A stretch of DNA of 64,000 nucleotides from Paramecium sonneborni (taxonomy: Eukaryota; Ciliophora; Oligohymenophorea; Peniculida; Parameciidae): NCBI GenBank assembly GCA_905182985.1, contig CAJJDN010000108.1:46649-110648 (forward strand). The letters are read 5' to 3'. Numbering within the stretch: the stretch's first letter is position 1; each line of letters begins with the position of its first letter. Positions 1 to 12,920 of this stretch are shown one piece after another. The position numbers and the translations under genes were made by a program. A model generated the notes under the pieces. It saw only the letters and a list, made by a program, of their open reading frames with translations, searched no databases and was not told the DNA's origin.

Positions 1-540
1 TAAAAATAATTTTTACATAAATTGTTATGTAACTTTAAATAATTTTTGTATTTTCTATATAAAACATTCAAGTTAATTTTATTAAAAAATTAAAAATAAT
101 ATTTACATATATTGTTTTATAACTTTACATAATTTTTTGTATTTTGTTTATAAAACAACGAAGTTATTTTGATATATTCAACTATATCAACAGGACTTTT
201 TAATTTTTAGATATATTTTGATGTTGCAATCAAAGTTTGCTATAATTACAGCAAAGTTTTCAAGTGAACATGAAATATATTAAGCTTCTTTCTACAAATA
301 TTTAAGAGTAGATATTTCAACCTCATGTTAATTCAAATTATGTTAACACTCCTTATCTAAATATATGAATTATCTTAGATTTATTGATAAACCACTGATA
401 AATAAATAGAAAAAATAAATGATTTATTTGATCAAATAAATAAAGATAATAAAAAGAATTAAATTGGAACAATATGAATATTTTCATATATCTAAAAAGT
501 CTACTTTTAATGTTCTGTTGTGTTACAATCTTATTTCTTA
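1..540. other. No gene seen (AT-rich)
   Basis: Very AT-rich sequence with no reading frame that I can support on either strand. There is no telomeric G-rich repeat at the window edge. The first bases contain two similar AT-rich blocks about 85 bp apart (near 1-60 and 85-150), a weak direct repeat. Confidence 0.4.
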
Positions 541-1745
541 AAACTTAAACGATAGATATTCCATTATTTGTTCCAGTTAAAATCAACTCTTATGGCAATA
601 ATGATTTAGATTATAAATTTTATTAGTTCCACTACAATTATTGCATTTATTTATTTCACTATGAATCTTTTTATTATTTGATGGACATTTTTAATAAATA
701 TGGATTTGAACTAATTAATTTGATTTATTGACTGTAACTGTTTCACTTCAAATAGTACTGAAGAGTTTGTTACCTTCAAAAATTGTACTTGAAATGATGG
801 TTTTTAATAAGAATTATGATCAAATAATTTGCTAACTCTAACAGTGAAACATTCCATAGAGACAGCTATTAAATCAAGAGTTAATTTCAGCCAATATGGT
901 TTGATTGTATTTGGTGGATAACCACTATATGACCCTTTAGTAATTAAGCAAAATATATTACATGTTGCTGTTTAATAATAAATCTGATCAGCTGTTGTAA
1001 GAGTGTCAATAAGAAATCTAAAAGCATATGAACTTCCAGCTGACATTCTACTTAATTGGATAATAAAGTAACTATCAGCTTAAATAGGGAAGACTTATGT
1101 TGAGTAAAAACCTGTAGCTACTCTGTAAGGTAATTATGTCAGAATTTCTTCAGGTATCAGTGCAGTTTAATAACCAAGATGAATCAAATTAGCATTGGCA
1201 TTACTAATACCTATAGTAATATGTGTAGATGTCAATTCAGTAATCTATTATAATATCAATGATTTACAGTTAAAGAAACATCAAATCCTCCTTTGTATCC
1301 AAAACTAATTACAGAAGCAATTGCTTTATTTGCATTTGGATTCTTAATTGGATATTATTTTGAAGCTATTGGATCTGCATTTGCCTCAGTGATAACTTAT
1401 ATGCGTTCATCATCAATTGCAAACCATTGAAATCGATAATAATTCATCTAATTTCCTGTACATGTTATTTTTAATGTAAAACCTATATGATATCATATAT
1501 TTACCTGTTAAACTTATACTTTAAAACTCAATGATCGATTATAAATAAAGGCTTGCAGTTCCAAAATCAAAAACTATTGGATTCAATATTACTTAAGGTA
1601 TATTAGCAAAAAGGGCTGGAAAATGTTACTGATTTTATTTTTGAATATCCTGTGCCACAACTAAATGGCTGAGTATCTACTTGATTTTAATCAAAACTGA
1701 TTAATCCTTGAGAGACTGAAATTAAAATAAAGTTCAATATCCTAT
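540..1745 (-). CDS. Secreted H-type-lectin-like protein, possibly damaged
   Basis: Reading on the minus strand with TAA/TAG as Gln gives a coherent protein from about 1735 down to about 790, once three short introns (1574-1592, 1483-1504, 1245-1267) are removed. It opens with a hydrophobic stretch (FILISVSQG) that looks like the end of a signal peptide. A segment containing SVTFSSPFCQ, then LTGFTLKITCTG and FQWFAIDDE, has the beta-sandwich layout of H-type lectin domains. A second block (ISFGYKGGFDVSLT) looks like a repeat. Towards the 3' end a Cys-rich tail (NKCNNCSGTN...NHYCH) lies in another frame, and I found no intron linking it. I could not find the start ATG. Either a first exon was missed or the gene is decaying. 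The lectin call rests on pattern memory only; role and ligand are unknown, but secretion or the cell surface is likely. Confidence 0.5.
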
Positions 1746-2380
1746 TTATTTAATTGATCTAGTACGTTCTTTTTATCTATTAATTGAGCAGCAAAATTAT
1801 CGTTAAAAACAATTTTTATAAATTTCTATATAGAATAAAGCTTAGGATTTCATTTTTTGACTTATCAAAACAGAAATAAAAAAATGTTTTAAACATCAAT
1901 AAATGCAATTAATATATTATAATTAATTTTTACAATTTTTATCAATAAAATATATTCCTTTATTTTAATTTATAATTTTTATTATAACAGCTATTTATAA
2001 GTTGAAGTTTAAAATTCTACAATAATTTAATACAAAACAACCAAAATTTAAAAATATGATGCCAAATAAAAAATATAATTCAATCAAAAATCTTTATTAT
2101 TTTTATCATATGTACTAATGTTTTATATTGTCTCAGATGATATTAGAAATTTACTAATTTGAAAATTTTAATTATTTTGGGTAAATTTATATTTAAAATA
2201 ATTCTAAATGGCCTTATTTCACATTAAACTCTTTAATATTAACTTTATTTTAATTATGTATTTTTCTACCAACAATTCATTTTACAGTTTATTAAATATT
2301 TTATAAAACGATAATTATATTATAATAAATATAAGAAATAATGAATTTCAATATATTAATATCTCCTGTTTTGAAAATAA
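1746..2380. other. No gene seen
   Basis: AT-rich stretch with frequent TGA in all frames and no coding pattern that I recognise. Confidence 0.4.
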
Positions 2381-3490
2381 TTCTTTTTTTCTAAAGTAGA
2401 AGAAGACAAATTCACTTATATATCTATTAAGAATTATATAAATAAATTCAAAACAACTTAAGATATAAAAGATATATAGAAATGATTGACTTTATGTTAA
2501 ATTGAATAATAATATTACACAAACTTAAATTATTATTGAATATAGAAACCTAAAAAAACAATTATTAGAAGGTTAAATAAATATGTTCTATAAAGATAAT
2601 GCATTTATTAAATAAGGATTAATAATTTGATTTATTATTTTGATATTATTCATTAGCGAATAAAGTTATGATCGCATTTTTAATTTTTAAATTAAAGACT
2701 AAACTACACATAAAAGTTGATTTTAAATAATAACATCAGATGAGTCTAAATGACTTAAAGTTGAAGATTTATATTCATAGAAAATTAAGGAGAAAAAAAA
2801 TTAATTTTAATATTTAAAATATATCCAAAGAAAAGAAGACCTAATACTAAAATAGATTAGAATGAATTTATAATGTGAAAAAAGAAAAATTAAAATTTAT
2901 CAAGAAATTTAATTCTATTAGCTTTGTGGATCAAAAAAGCAAAAAAAGAACAAATTATACTTAGCTCAGGCTCACTTATAAATTTTAAAATAAAGAGCTT
3001 AATTGTTTCAGATAAAAACACACAATCAGAAAGTATTTTTATTATAATGATAGAGAAAAAAATCCAATGCATATAATTTTATTAGGTTAATAGACATCAA
3101 AATGTAATGGATACACTTATGGAGGCGGATATTATAACATATAAGAAAAAGAGTAATCAATTAAGAATTATGAGAGGTTTGAGTTGAGGAAGAATTTTTG
3201 GAATTATATCTAAATTACCGATAGTAAAATTATAAAGTAAATAAGTAAACGTAAATATTTACTAGTATGATTAATATCATTGTGTCGATATGATAATTAT
3301 TCAGGTTAGAAAGTAGAAAGATGGGTAGAATAATGAGAAAGCTTTAGTAGAAATCGTTAAATCACTTTTAGTGCGGTGTATTTAATGAGAAGGTCGAGAA
3401 AATAGGTAAATATGATAGTTTGAATAAGAATAGTTAAATTATAGGAATCAAGAAGTTTAAATTCTATCTTAATAAACAATCTTAATAATA
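2380..3490 (+). pseudogene. Decayed member of a Gly/Trp repeat (MORN-like) family
   Basis: Scattered pieces in different plus-strand frames read like a repeat family common in Paramecium proteomes. A 62-codon frame starts at 2862 (MNLQCEKRKIK...) and ends at TGA 3050. Then come YTYGGGYYNIQEKE...ELRKNFWNY near 3110-3210, RYDNYSGQKVERW near 3280-3335, and CGVFNEKVEKIGKYDSL near 3370-3425. The recurring pattern GGG-x-Y, then G/E-x-K-x-G-[KR]-[WY], recalls membrane-occupation-type repeats. No intron set joins the pieces, and TGA interrupts each one, so I read this as a pseudogene or gene relic. The family match is from memory and needs an alignment. Confidence 0.4.
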
Positions 3491-4238
3491 ATAAAAGAAA
3501 TTTGCTTAATTTGTTCAGTTCAAATCAAAATTCTGAATTTTTAGATTAAAATAACAATTTGATCAAATCTTATTTTAAAATACAAGGATAAATATCATCA
3601 TAAATATAAGAATTATTGCTGATTCATTTGATAATTTTTTTTCTGTTCTTAGAAAAATATGATAAAAAAGAAACTTTCTGTCTAAAAATACGTCTTCTTG
3701 CATTTTAAATCTAATTAAGCAAATTTATTTCAAGATTTACTATTTTGCTCATTTTTCAGATTTTTAATAAAGTTCTTGTTTTTTAACATTATATTCTTTA
3801 TATTATATGGTTTTTACCCTTATTTTAATAAAGCTTAAATTAAAAAATGTACCAAATTTTATTTTTTTGTTATAAATTTTCAAGCAGTATTCTGTATTTA
3901 TGAATTGATTCTTTTTCAGATAGTCAATCTTTCATTTTAAAAAAGTTATGGATAAAGTTTTAGTAATTTTTATTTATTATCTTAGAATAATTAAATTAAA
4001 ATTTTAACTAATAGTATAATTATTAAATCCATAGAATTTTCCATTTTAAATAAATTTGATTAATAGATAACATAATCCTAAACTGTGATTCCTGAAATTT
4101 AGTTATCCTTAAAAACACAATATCTTTAATAAATGAGCAACTTTATCAATATTAATTATTAATAAGAGATCTATATAAAAAATTAAATTGAAAATATATA
4201 AGTTTTTCATTATTGATTTTCTTAAAGTTAATTATTTA
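3491..4238. other. No gene seen; 5' flank of histidine kinase
   Basis: AT-rich sequence without a supported frame. It should contain the promoter of the histidine kinase gene that starts at 4239; no specific element is recognisable. Confidence 0.4.
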
Positions 4239-7096
4239 ATGAAATTTGAACTTGAGAAATTCTTAGAAAATTTTTCTAAAATGTTAGTTTTGCTAGGAAA
4301 TAGTATTTAAGGATTATGGTGGATATATTCGGCTGCATTTTCAAGAGAATCAATAAATTATAGGTTTTTAATTTTTTCTTCAGCAAGTCTAATTATGAGG
4401 ATGTTTTAGTATTTTTTAATTGAAAGAATCTAAAAAATGAATGTAGCTTTACACATATGGTCCCTTATATTTTATGTAGTTTCTTTAGAGTCTCTAATTT
4501 TATCAGATAATTAAAGTTCATTAACTATTTTATCTAATAGTTTAATAATTGCTATAGCCTATTTAGATTATATAAAAACTGCAGTGTAGAAATAAAGTTC
4601 AATATGTATCATAGGATTGCCTTTTTATTTTTTGTTAAATAATATACTTCAAATTGCAAATTTAACAAGTTTAGACTCATTAGAAAGCATTATTATAATA
4701 TTTGTTGTTTTAATAAACTAAATAATTAAATATTAACTTTAATATAATTTAAATACTTAAAATAATCACATAGAATAGTAAATAATAAAAAAATAAGATA
4801 ATCAAGCTTCGCCAATATTTGAAAACTGTTCAATGCATTCTTAAGCAAAATCATAATAAAGAAATTCAATTATTAATACTCCTAAATAATGTTTTACTAC
4901 TTTATTAAAAGATCTTCCAAATGAAGAAAAATTGAAATAATATTCTAATATAACAAGTTTCTCAAAATCATTAAAATTTTATAAAAGTTTGGGAAGCTCT
5001 GATCATTCAAAATTGTATTTATATTAAAGTCTGATAAATTTGTTTCCATCTGGAATAATGATATTAAATTAGGCTTAATAAGTAAGTTATATAAATAATA
5101 AATGTGAAAAAATATTGGAGTGTTATGGAATGTAGGCAGTGTTAGAGAAAGTAAAATCGTGTGTAAATGATGCAAAGTTACCAGATAGTGATGGTGAATA
5201 AACAAAGAAATAATAATAAAATCAATCTCATTATAGAATTTTATCATAAATAGTAAAGAAACTTTAAGAAAAAGAACTTCCTATAGATATATTAGATATA
5301 ATACTTTCACCTTAAAAATATTTTGCTATGTTAGATTAATAGTAGTGTGATATAAAGAAAAGTAAGTATTCACATTAATCATTTCAATAGCAGATTTTTA
5401 TTTATGAATGGCTTATGAAATCTTAGATTAAACATAAAAATTCGTAAAAGAAATTAAAATTAATTATCATACCGACTTCAATGACTAATTAATAATAAGA
5501 TTACTTCTCAGCACCTTCTTAAGATAAATCTTCAAGTCATTTCTCATTTAGTAATGATTAAGAGAGTTCTGTTTTACTTATAATTATTAAAAATATTACT
5601 CATAAATACAAATGCTAATAATTAAAAGATGAATAAATTATTCATCATAGTCTTATTAAATCCTTTTCTCATGAATTGAGAACTCCATTGAATAGTTGTT
5701 AATAGATGTTGAATTTGATGAAAATTTAAGATTCCTCTGATAACTTTCAGGAATATATAGATATTGCTTAATGCTCGATTTCTTTATTAATTCATTAAAT
5801 AAACGATATTTTAGATTATGCTTCAATTTAATCAGATTAATTTTCATATCATATTACTATCTTCACTCTTAATGAAATATGTGATGAAATTGAACATTTA
5901 TATAAATTATAAATGAAACAAAAAAAGATTGAATTTAAAATTCAAATTACAGATACTTTAATTGGTAAAGTAGTTTAAAATGATAAGCAGAGAATTATAT
6001 AATTATTAGTTAATATTTTAAATAATGCAATCAAATTTACATAAGAAGGAGGATGTATTAGTCTAAAAATTATTGAAGGTGATCTATTTAGTGTCATTTT
6101 CAAAATAAAAGATAATGGGATTGGAATAGAAGAGAGTAAATTAAGTTAAATTTAAAATAGTATTCATGATACCATAGAATTTGGAGCTGTATTAAAGTCT
6201 CATTAAGAATCAAGACAATAAGGTTTGGGTTTAAATATTGCAGCAAAATTGGTTTAGGGTTTAATTCAATCTTAAGATAATCAATTAATTATAAGTTCTA
6301 GAAAAAATTAAGGAACTGTTGTTTAGTTTAAAATTTAAAATCTCTTATAAAATAATTTATTATAATCACACTTATTCACTTTATAAAGTGTAAAAAATAA
6401 TTCATATGTTGATTAATATGAATTTAAAGAAAATAAACTCGATGATAGTAAATTAATTAAATAAAATGATTCTAAAATTTCATTTGAAAGAGAAAATTAA
6501 GATTTGAAATCAGAGTCTTATAAATATACACCAAGATTGAATGATTTTGAAGAATAACCAGAAATTTATTTGCCCATTAGTCCTTAATATTTTTCAGATA
6601 AATAAATAGAGTATTAAAGACATCTTCTAAATTAATAAGAATCAATTTTCTCTAAAAGATAGAACTCTATTTGCATAAAATGCATTCATGTATTAATTGT
6701 TGATGATATACCATTTAATCAAATAGCTTTAAAAATGATTCTTAAAAAATTTAATATTGAGGCTGATTCAGCATTTAATGGATTTTAAGCAATAGAAAAG
6801 GTTAAATAAAAATTGACCTAACATTGTTCAACATATAAATTAATATTTATGGATATTGAGATGCCAGGAATCAATGGTTTTCAAACTAGTAAATAGGTAT
6901 AACTTAATATAATTAGATCCTTGAGTTGATATCAAAAAAGTTGATGATAGTTATTTGTTCAGCATATGACACATAAGAAAATATTTATGAAGGCCAAAAA
7001 TTAGGAATCACAACCTTTCTTCAAAAACCTGTCAAATAAGATGATTTAGAAGTAGTATTAAAAAAAACTTTTTAAAATGAAACAAGTTGCACATGA
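4239..7096 (+). CDS. Membrane hybrid histidine kinase with receiver domain
   Basis: A 945-residue protein with one 20-nt intron (6897-6916). The N-terminal third has several hydrophobic segments (for example LIFYVVSLESLIL, GLPFYFLLNN, IIIIFVVLIN), so it is probably a multi-span membrane sensor. The kinase core has the H-box SFSHELRTPLN with phospho-acceptor His at residue 478, an N-box (NILNNAIKFT), and G-boxes (DNGIGIEES and GLGLNIA). A linker rich in Gln and Ser leads to a receiver domain (about 818-940). Its acidic pair is D822/D823, the phospho-acceptor is D872 in FMDIEMPGING, and the conserved Lys is K923 in QKPV. All catalytic residues seen are intact, so autophosphorylation and His-to-Asp transfer within one chain are expected. 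Hybrid kinases of this build are expanded in Paramecium. The input signal cannot be told from sequence. The start is the first ATG of the open frame. Confidence 0.88.
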
Positions 7097-7985
7097 TCAA
7101 TATTTTTAATAATTTATAATGTTATAAGCTTCTTTATTATTAAATTCACTTTAATAAATTCTTATTTTAAATTTTATAATTACTGTTTTTTTTTGCCAAT
7201 TCTAAAATATACAACAGAATAATTTTCTAAATTGCTTCTTACAAGATTTAAGTACATTTAAAAATTTTAATATTTTCAAAATTGAAAATCAACGTAATCT
7301 CGATCAAAATCACTACATTATATTATAAATATTTATAATATATAAAAACAATATTATATTTTTAATTTAGTTTCTTCCCAAATTAAGGGAAGCTGTTATA
7401 AATATACAACAATCTAAACATGAGTTTTCTACCATTACATTAAATTTAATCTATTGAAAACAAACGTAAGGTTATCAATAATGAATTTTTAATAAGCTCA
7501 TAATTATTAATCCTCTGCAAAATTATTATATCATTTTATTATATTAATGAAGTATCATTGCTTAATAAAAGATATCAAATAATATTGGATTTAATTAAGC
7601 TTGATTATGAACAAATATTTACCCTTTTCTTATATTTCTAAATTTATTTTATTTCATATTTTTTTTTTTATTTAATAATAACATTTAATATTTAAATTTC
7701 TATCGAATTTTTCCTCTTCTCTTTTCCATACACTTAATTCTATCTAATTAAATTAATCATCATCTATTATCGCTAATTTGGAAAACTTATAAAATTTTTG
7801 TCAATATTTCTATTATTATGATTATAAGAAACATAATTAATGACTATTAGAAGTATTTATTATAAAATTAACCATAAAATTAAGATTATTTTATCATTCA
7901 GTAATTGATTAAATTTCGTTTAAATTAAAATAGTATCTAATACTATATTTATTCTATAAAATAATATATTGATGGAAGGGAAACT
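7097..7985. other. Convergent intergenic region, no gene seen
   Basis: AT-rich spacer between two convergent genes. A small GC-containing hairpin (CTTCCC / GGGAAG, 7-base loop) lies near 7374-7392. Nothing else is recognisable. Confidence 0.4.
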
Positions 7986-10942
7986 TCAAAATATGCTAGC
8001 AATTTAAATATTTGAAAATCTTTTTTATTCATCCCATTTAGATAATATTCTCTTTTCTTTACAATAACACTTTTAGATTGTTCCTTTATTTTTAACTTTC
8101 TAAAAAATTTAATTTTCTAATTATTCCATCAAAATAAAGTACTTGAAGTAATATAGCTGTTCCTCATCAATCTCTTTAACAGGCCATTGTTCCAAACAGA
8201 TTTCCACTGCATCAGTTTTAAGACATCTGGACTAAAAAAATAAATTAGACTGTATCCTCAATAATTAATAAATTTTTCAATTTCATATTAAACATAAAAA
8301 AATCAATAATTTAATATCGATTTTATTTGCGACTTTTCAAGCTCCAATTCTAACGTCAACTATTTAACTTTATATTTGTCATTATTTGAAATTTAATAAG
8401 CGTAATCATAATTATTAATTGCTGCTTCAAACTGATTTAAATAGCTTAATGAATCACCTAAGAATAATATAATTATAAACCCATATTAGAAAATGCTTCA
8501 TCAGACTAAGGGTTGATTTTTATGGCTTCCTGAAAACACTATATAGCTCCATTGTAATCTTTTAAATTTAATAAGGCGAAGCCTAATTTATAACACCTAA
8601 GATGAAAGTTAAGTACCTTTGTTGTTATATATATTAGCAGATCTAATTTCATCGTATATTGCTTAATCACAATAAATTCTAGCCTATTAAAATTATGATT
8701 TTTTATTTAGAGTAAAAGCTAATTTAAAATAATATAAATACTTATCAAAAGATATGCATCTAAATTATTTTTTTTATTTATTTACAAAGATTATTAACAA
8801 TTTATTAAAGCTTCATCAGCATATCCTAGCATTATTAATGCCAAAGCTAGATTTAATTATTTATTACCCTTATAATTTAATGCTAGATAGGCAGTAGGAT
8901 TAACTTTTATTGCATTATCACAAGAAGTAATTGCCTCTAAGAAACAATTCATTTGAATTAAAATTTCACCTTTATAAATAAAAATGTGAACCCTTTATAA
9001 TAAATGCTTAAGCAGAATTTGGATTTATTTATATTGCTTTTTCACAACAATTTCGCGCTTCTTCATAGAGATTAATTCTATTTAAAGCAAATCCTATTTT
9101 ATGTATTAATTTTAGATCTACCTTTATTACAATAAGCTAAATATGATTGCGGTTTCATTCTAATAGCAATATCACAAGATTGAATTGCATTTCTATAATC
9201 ATTAAGATTTAGTAATTAATTGCCTGATTTATTATTTATTTTACTTTTAGCAATATAATATTCCTCTTTTCTAGAATCTAATAAAATTGCTTAATTAAAA
9301 CATTCTAAAGCCTTTTGATAATGTTAACCAGAAGATAATGTCAATCCTATATATTATTATATGTTTCATACCTTTCTCATATTATTATTTGGCCATTATT
9401 TGATTTTTTTCTATTTATTCTTATAGTATATCATTTTAGGCTATTTAAAGAGTTTATGAAAATGAATCTATTTAGCTTAAGAAATCACCTAATTTATGAT
9501 GATAAATACTGTTTTTCTTTTATTCAACTCCTTGATAATATTTCTTTAAAATATGAATATCCTTTTTAAAATTCTAATAAGATTCTTATTGAAAATAATT
9601 TTGCATTTGTTTTAATTTTTCCATCTCTTAAAACGAATAATCTAATTTTTTTTAGGTTATGTATTCTAAATTTTAGATTTTGCTTTTTGTATCTCTTTAG
9701 AAATCATTTTGTGAATCTATAGAAGACTATATCAATTATGCTAAATAATTTCTATCTTTGCAATCTTATAAGTGTTGATTGTGTAAATGTGATAAACATT
9801 GTTAACAATATTAAGGTTGGCTTGTACATTCAGAATTAAGACAATATCCTTAAATTATCTGGCCATTATGAAAGTNTTAATGCCAAAGCTAGATTTAATT
9901 ATTTATTACCCTTATAATTTAATGCTAGATAGGCAGTAGGATTAACTTTTATTGCATTATCACAAGAAGTAATTGCCTCTAAGAAACAATTCATTTGAAT
10001 TAAAATTTCACCTTTATAAATAAAAATGTGAACCCTTTATAATAAATGCTTAAGCAGAATTTGGATTTATTTATATTGCTTTTTCACAACAATTTCGCGC
10101 TTCTTCATAGAGATTAATTCTATTTAAAGCAAATCCTATTTTATGTATTAATTTTAGATCTACCTTTATTACAATAAGCTAAATATGATTGCGGTTTCAT
10201 TCTAATAGCAATATCACAAGATTGAATTGCATTTCTATAATCATTAAGATTTAGTAATTAATTGCCTGATTTATTATTTATTTTACTTTTAGCAATATAA
10301 TATTCCTCTTTTCTAGAATCTAATAAAATTGCTTAATTAAAACATTCTAAAGCCTTTTGATAATGTTAACCAGAAGATAATGTCAATCCTATATATTATT
10401 ATATGTTTCATACCTTTCTCATATTATTATTTGGCCATTATTTGATTTTTTTCTATTTATTCTTATAGTATATCATTTTAGGCTATTTAAAGAGTTTATG
10501 AAAATGAATCTATTTAGCTTAAGAAATCACCTAATTTATGATGATAAATACTGTTTTTCTTTTATTCAACTCCTTGATAATATTTCTTTAAAATATGAAT
10601 ATCCTTTTTAAAATTCTAATAAGATTCTTATTGAAAATAATTTTGCATTTGTTTTAATTTTTCCATCTCTTAAAACGAATAATCTAATTTTTTTTAGGTT
10701 ATGTATTCTAAATTTTAGATTTTGCTTTTTGTATCTCTTTAGAAATCATTTTGTGAATCTATAGAAGACTATATCAATTATGCTAAATAATTTCTATCTT
10801 TGCAATCTTATAAGTGTTGATTGTGTAAATGTGATAAACATTGTTAACAATATTAAGGTTGGCTTGTACATTCAGAATTAAGACAATATCCTTAAATTAT
10901 CTGGCCATTATGAAAGTCGTATCGACAAAAATAATTATCCAT
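7986..10942 (-). CDS. Zinc-finger / coiled-coil / TPR protein (interrupted by assembly duplication)
   Basis: Starts at ATG 10942 (MDNYFCRYDFHNGQII). The N-terminus carries a Cys/His module, GYCLNSECTSQPQYCQQC followed by HLHNQHLQDC (B-box-like). A Gln/Lys-rich coiled coil follows, then a run of TPR units with the usual A/G/Y/A/P pattern (YLALNYK..., SDEAFSNMG, AIQCFQEAIKINPQ). Going from 9877 straight to 8834, thereby dropping one copy of the exact duplication around the N at 9876, and removing nine introns of 19-34 nt gives an unbroken 566-residue protein ending at TGA 7986-7988. Splice sites repeatedly fall at the same place in successive TPRs (before G-F/A-L), which suggests the repeats grew by duplication. 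It is presumably a scaffold; partner unknown. The architecture resembles a Paramecium-specific multigene family. Confidence 0.75.
8835..9875. repeat. Exact 1041-bp direct duplicate, copy 1
   Basis: Sequence 8835-9875 reappears at 9877-10917 with an offset of 1042 and no difference that I could see. The copies are separated by one N. It includes coding sequence and introns of the TPR gene. Identity in non-coding bases and the N point to two overlapping contigs joined without merging. Confidence 0.9.
9876..9876. other. Assembly gap (single N)
   Basis: One undetermined base marks a scaffold join between the two copies of the 1041-bp duplication. Confidence 0.97.
9877..10917. repeat. Exact 1041-bp direct duplicate, copy 2
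   Basis: Second copy of the block. This copy is continuous with the true 5' end of the TPR gene (start codon at 10942), while copy 1 is continuous with its 3' part. Confidence 0.9.
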
Positions 10943-11672
10943 ATTATTAATAGAATTATGTATAATTTTTTAAAATAAAAAAATTATCGAACTAATTTAA
11001 ATCTCTTTTCTAAAAATACTCCAAAAAATGCATTAATTTAATATAATTAACATTCAAATTGTTGAATAACTCCATTAGTCTATCTTCGAATTAAAAATAA
11101 ACAAATTAATTAAAAAAATTATTTAGTTAAAATATTTTAATGATATTTATTAATATGTTCTCTTTTAAATTGTCAGGGATTGATTATTTTTAGAAATGAG
11201 TTCTTTAATCAAAATATCATATAGAAATTTTATTTTAGGTTAATTGATTTTTAAGTTCTGATATTGTGAATTATAGTTATTAACATTATATTCTAAATTA
11301 TGAAAGAATAATTAAAATAGGAGTGCCTATTTATAAAAAAATGCTTAATTAAATTTCAAGTAATAATTTATATAAAGAAAAAACAATATTTTATTAACAA
11401 AATCTCATTCAAATCTTTTATTTTGTTTGATAATTTTATATCTTAGATAGAATATGATAAAATAGTTAAAAATAAAATGAAAGAGATAAAACGCTAATAA
11501 ATTACTATCAATTTATTTTTTGCATGAAGTGTTTTTGAAATGAAAAGTTTTAATTGATTAAAATCAATAAAAAGCATCTAAAGAATAAATAATGATATTT
11601 AAAAAGAAGTTTGTTTAAAATAATGTTATTATTTATAACAAATATTTTGTTCAACCACCAATTTCATAAATT
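10943..11672. other. No gene seen
   Basis: AT-rich spacer with no supported frame. It lies upstream of the TPR gene and downstream of the SPRY-like gene, and is longer than most spacers in this window. Confidence 0.4.
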
Positions 11673-12920
11673 TCATTCAAATGGGTAATCCAAAATTTCT
11701 ATTTTGCACCTATCGTTTAATTGTATGCAAGGGTATAATTCTTTTTGAATATCAATATTCATAGACTTAATTATATTTTAGAGATTGATACAAATGATTG
11801 GTTTGTAGATTATTTAGTCCATTTTACAATTTTTTTTTAAATATTTACTTCAACTATGATAATATCATTTACTGAAAATCCAAACCCTATATATTTATTA
11901 TCCATATCACTTTAATCATTAGAGTAACAAAGACCTGAGTTATATATACAATAAGTTCTATTTAGATTTATTAATTATATAATTATACCCAGCTCCTAAA
12001 CCACTACAATTTCCATAATATTTACTCTATACAGTATCTCGAAAACCTATTCCAATCATAACATATTTTAATTCAATTATCTTAAATGCAAATTAAGTCG
12101 AACAGTCTGTTGGAATCATTTGATCGCATAAACAACATTACCATACATTTAATTCTGTCTCAATCAATTTACCATTTTAAGATACTTTACAATTTTGATG
12201 CTTTTAATTTTATGAGAATTTTAATGAATTTGAAAATCTCGATAAATTATTCTCAAAAATTGGATGAATGTCTTTTCTAAATTACATTAATCTCTGTTAT
12301 AACTATTATATTTAAAAATTTCCTTCTTTTTTATCTAATTTAGGTATTACATATTATTTCTAAACCTCTTAATTAAAAATAGCTGTATTCTTTTGCATTT
12401 TAAAAAATAAAATTTAGATATTATTTTCAATTTCGTTAACAAAATCATGAGAAACAACTTTTTAATTATTTAGATTATTTATTAATTGTGTAAACTATGT
12501 ATAATATGAAATCTAAATTATTAGATATATTACTTTTCCCAAATTAGTTCTAAACTAATCTCTGCATTTTATGATATGTAAAATTTATCCTTTAAATTGA
12601 ATAATTGCTTATTCTAACATTATTTAAATATCTTTTATAGATTTTTCAAGATTTTCTATCAGTTCTTTCAAAACGGAATCTGGTTTGCTTTATAAATTGT
12701 TCATTATTCTTTGGCTTGTTTCATCTAAATTAAATTATTTAATAAAATAATCAGGTTCCTATAATGCTTTTTTGATTGTTAATTTTTTTAACTTCTTTTC
12801 ACTACTTAATTTAGATTGATTATCATCGCATTCGTTGCAAGCAAATTATACAATAGAAGAATTCCAAAGTAAAAAGATGGCTAAATTACCTGGATGGTTT
12901 TTACACGATATTGGATTCAT
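11673..12920 (-). CDS. B-box-like / coiled-coil / SPRY-type C-terminal domain protein
   Basis: A 396-residue protein with two introns (31 nt at 11958-11988, and 26 nt just upstream of the 3' end). The N-terminus MNPISCKNHPGN...ACNECDD is a short C/H zinc module. A long helical, charged middle part is probably coiled coil. The last about 140 residues (from WQCCLCDQMIPTDC, then MIGIGFRD, SGLGAGTY, NDIIIVEVNI, KIVKWTKQSTNQSF) have the order of short beta strands seen in SPRY/PHR-like domains, with C-terminal DYPFE just before TGA. The build resembles TRIM-type proteins without a RING. It probably binds a partner through the C-terminal domain; substrate unknown. The start is the only ATG before the zinc module. 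Confidence 0.72.

Noticed and set aside
1250..1430. Plus-strand frame with LITEAIALFAFGFLIGYYFEA resembling a membrane helix
   Set aside because: The minus strand gives a longer coherent protein through the same bases with well-formed introns, so the plus frame is a shadow.
8835..10917. Real tandem duplication of TPR units
   Set aside because: The two copies are identical including introns and are separated by an N; older duplications would differ. Not fully excluded.
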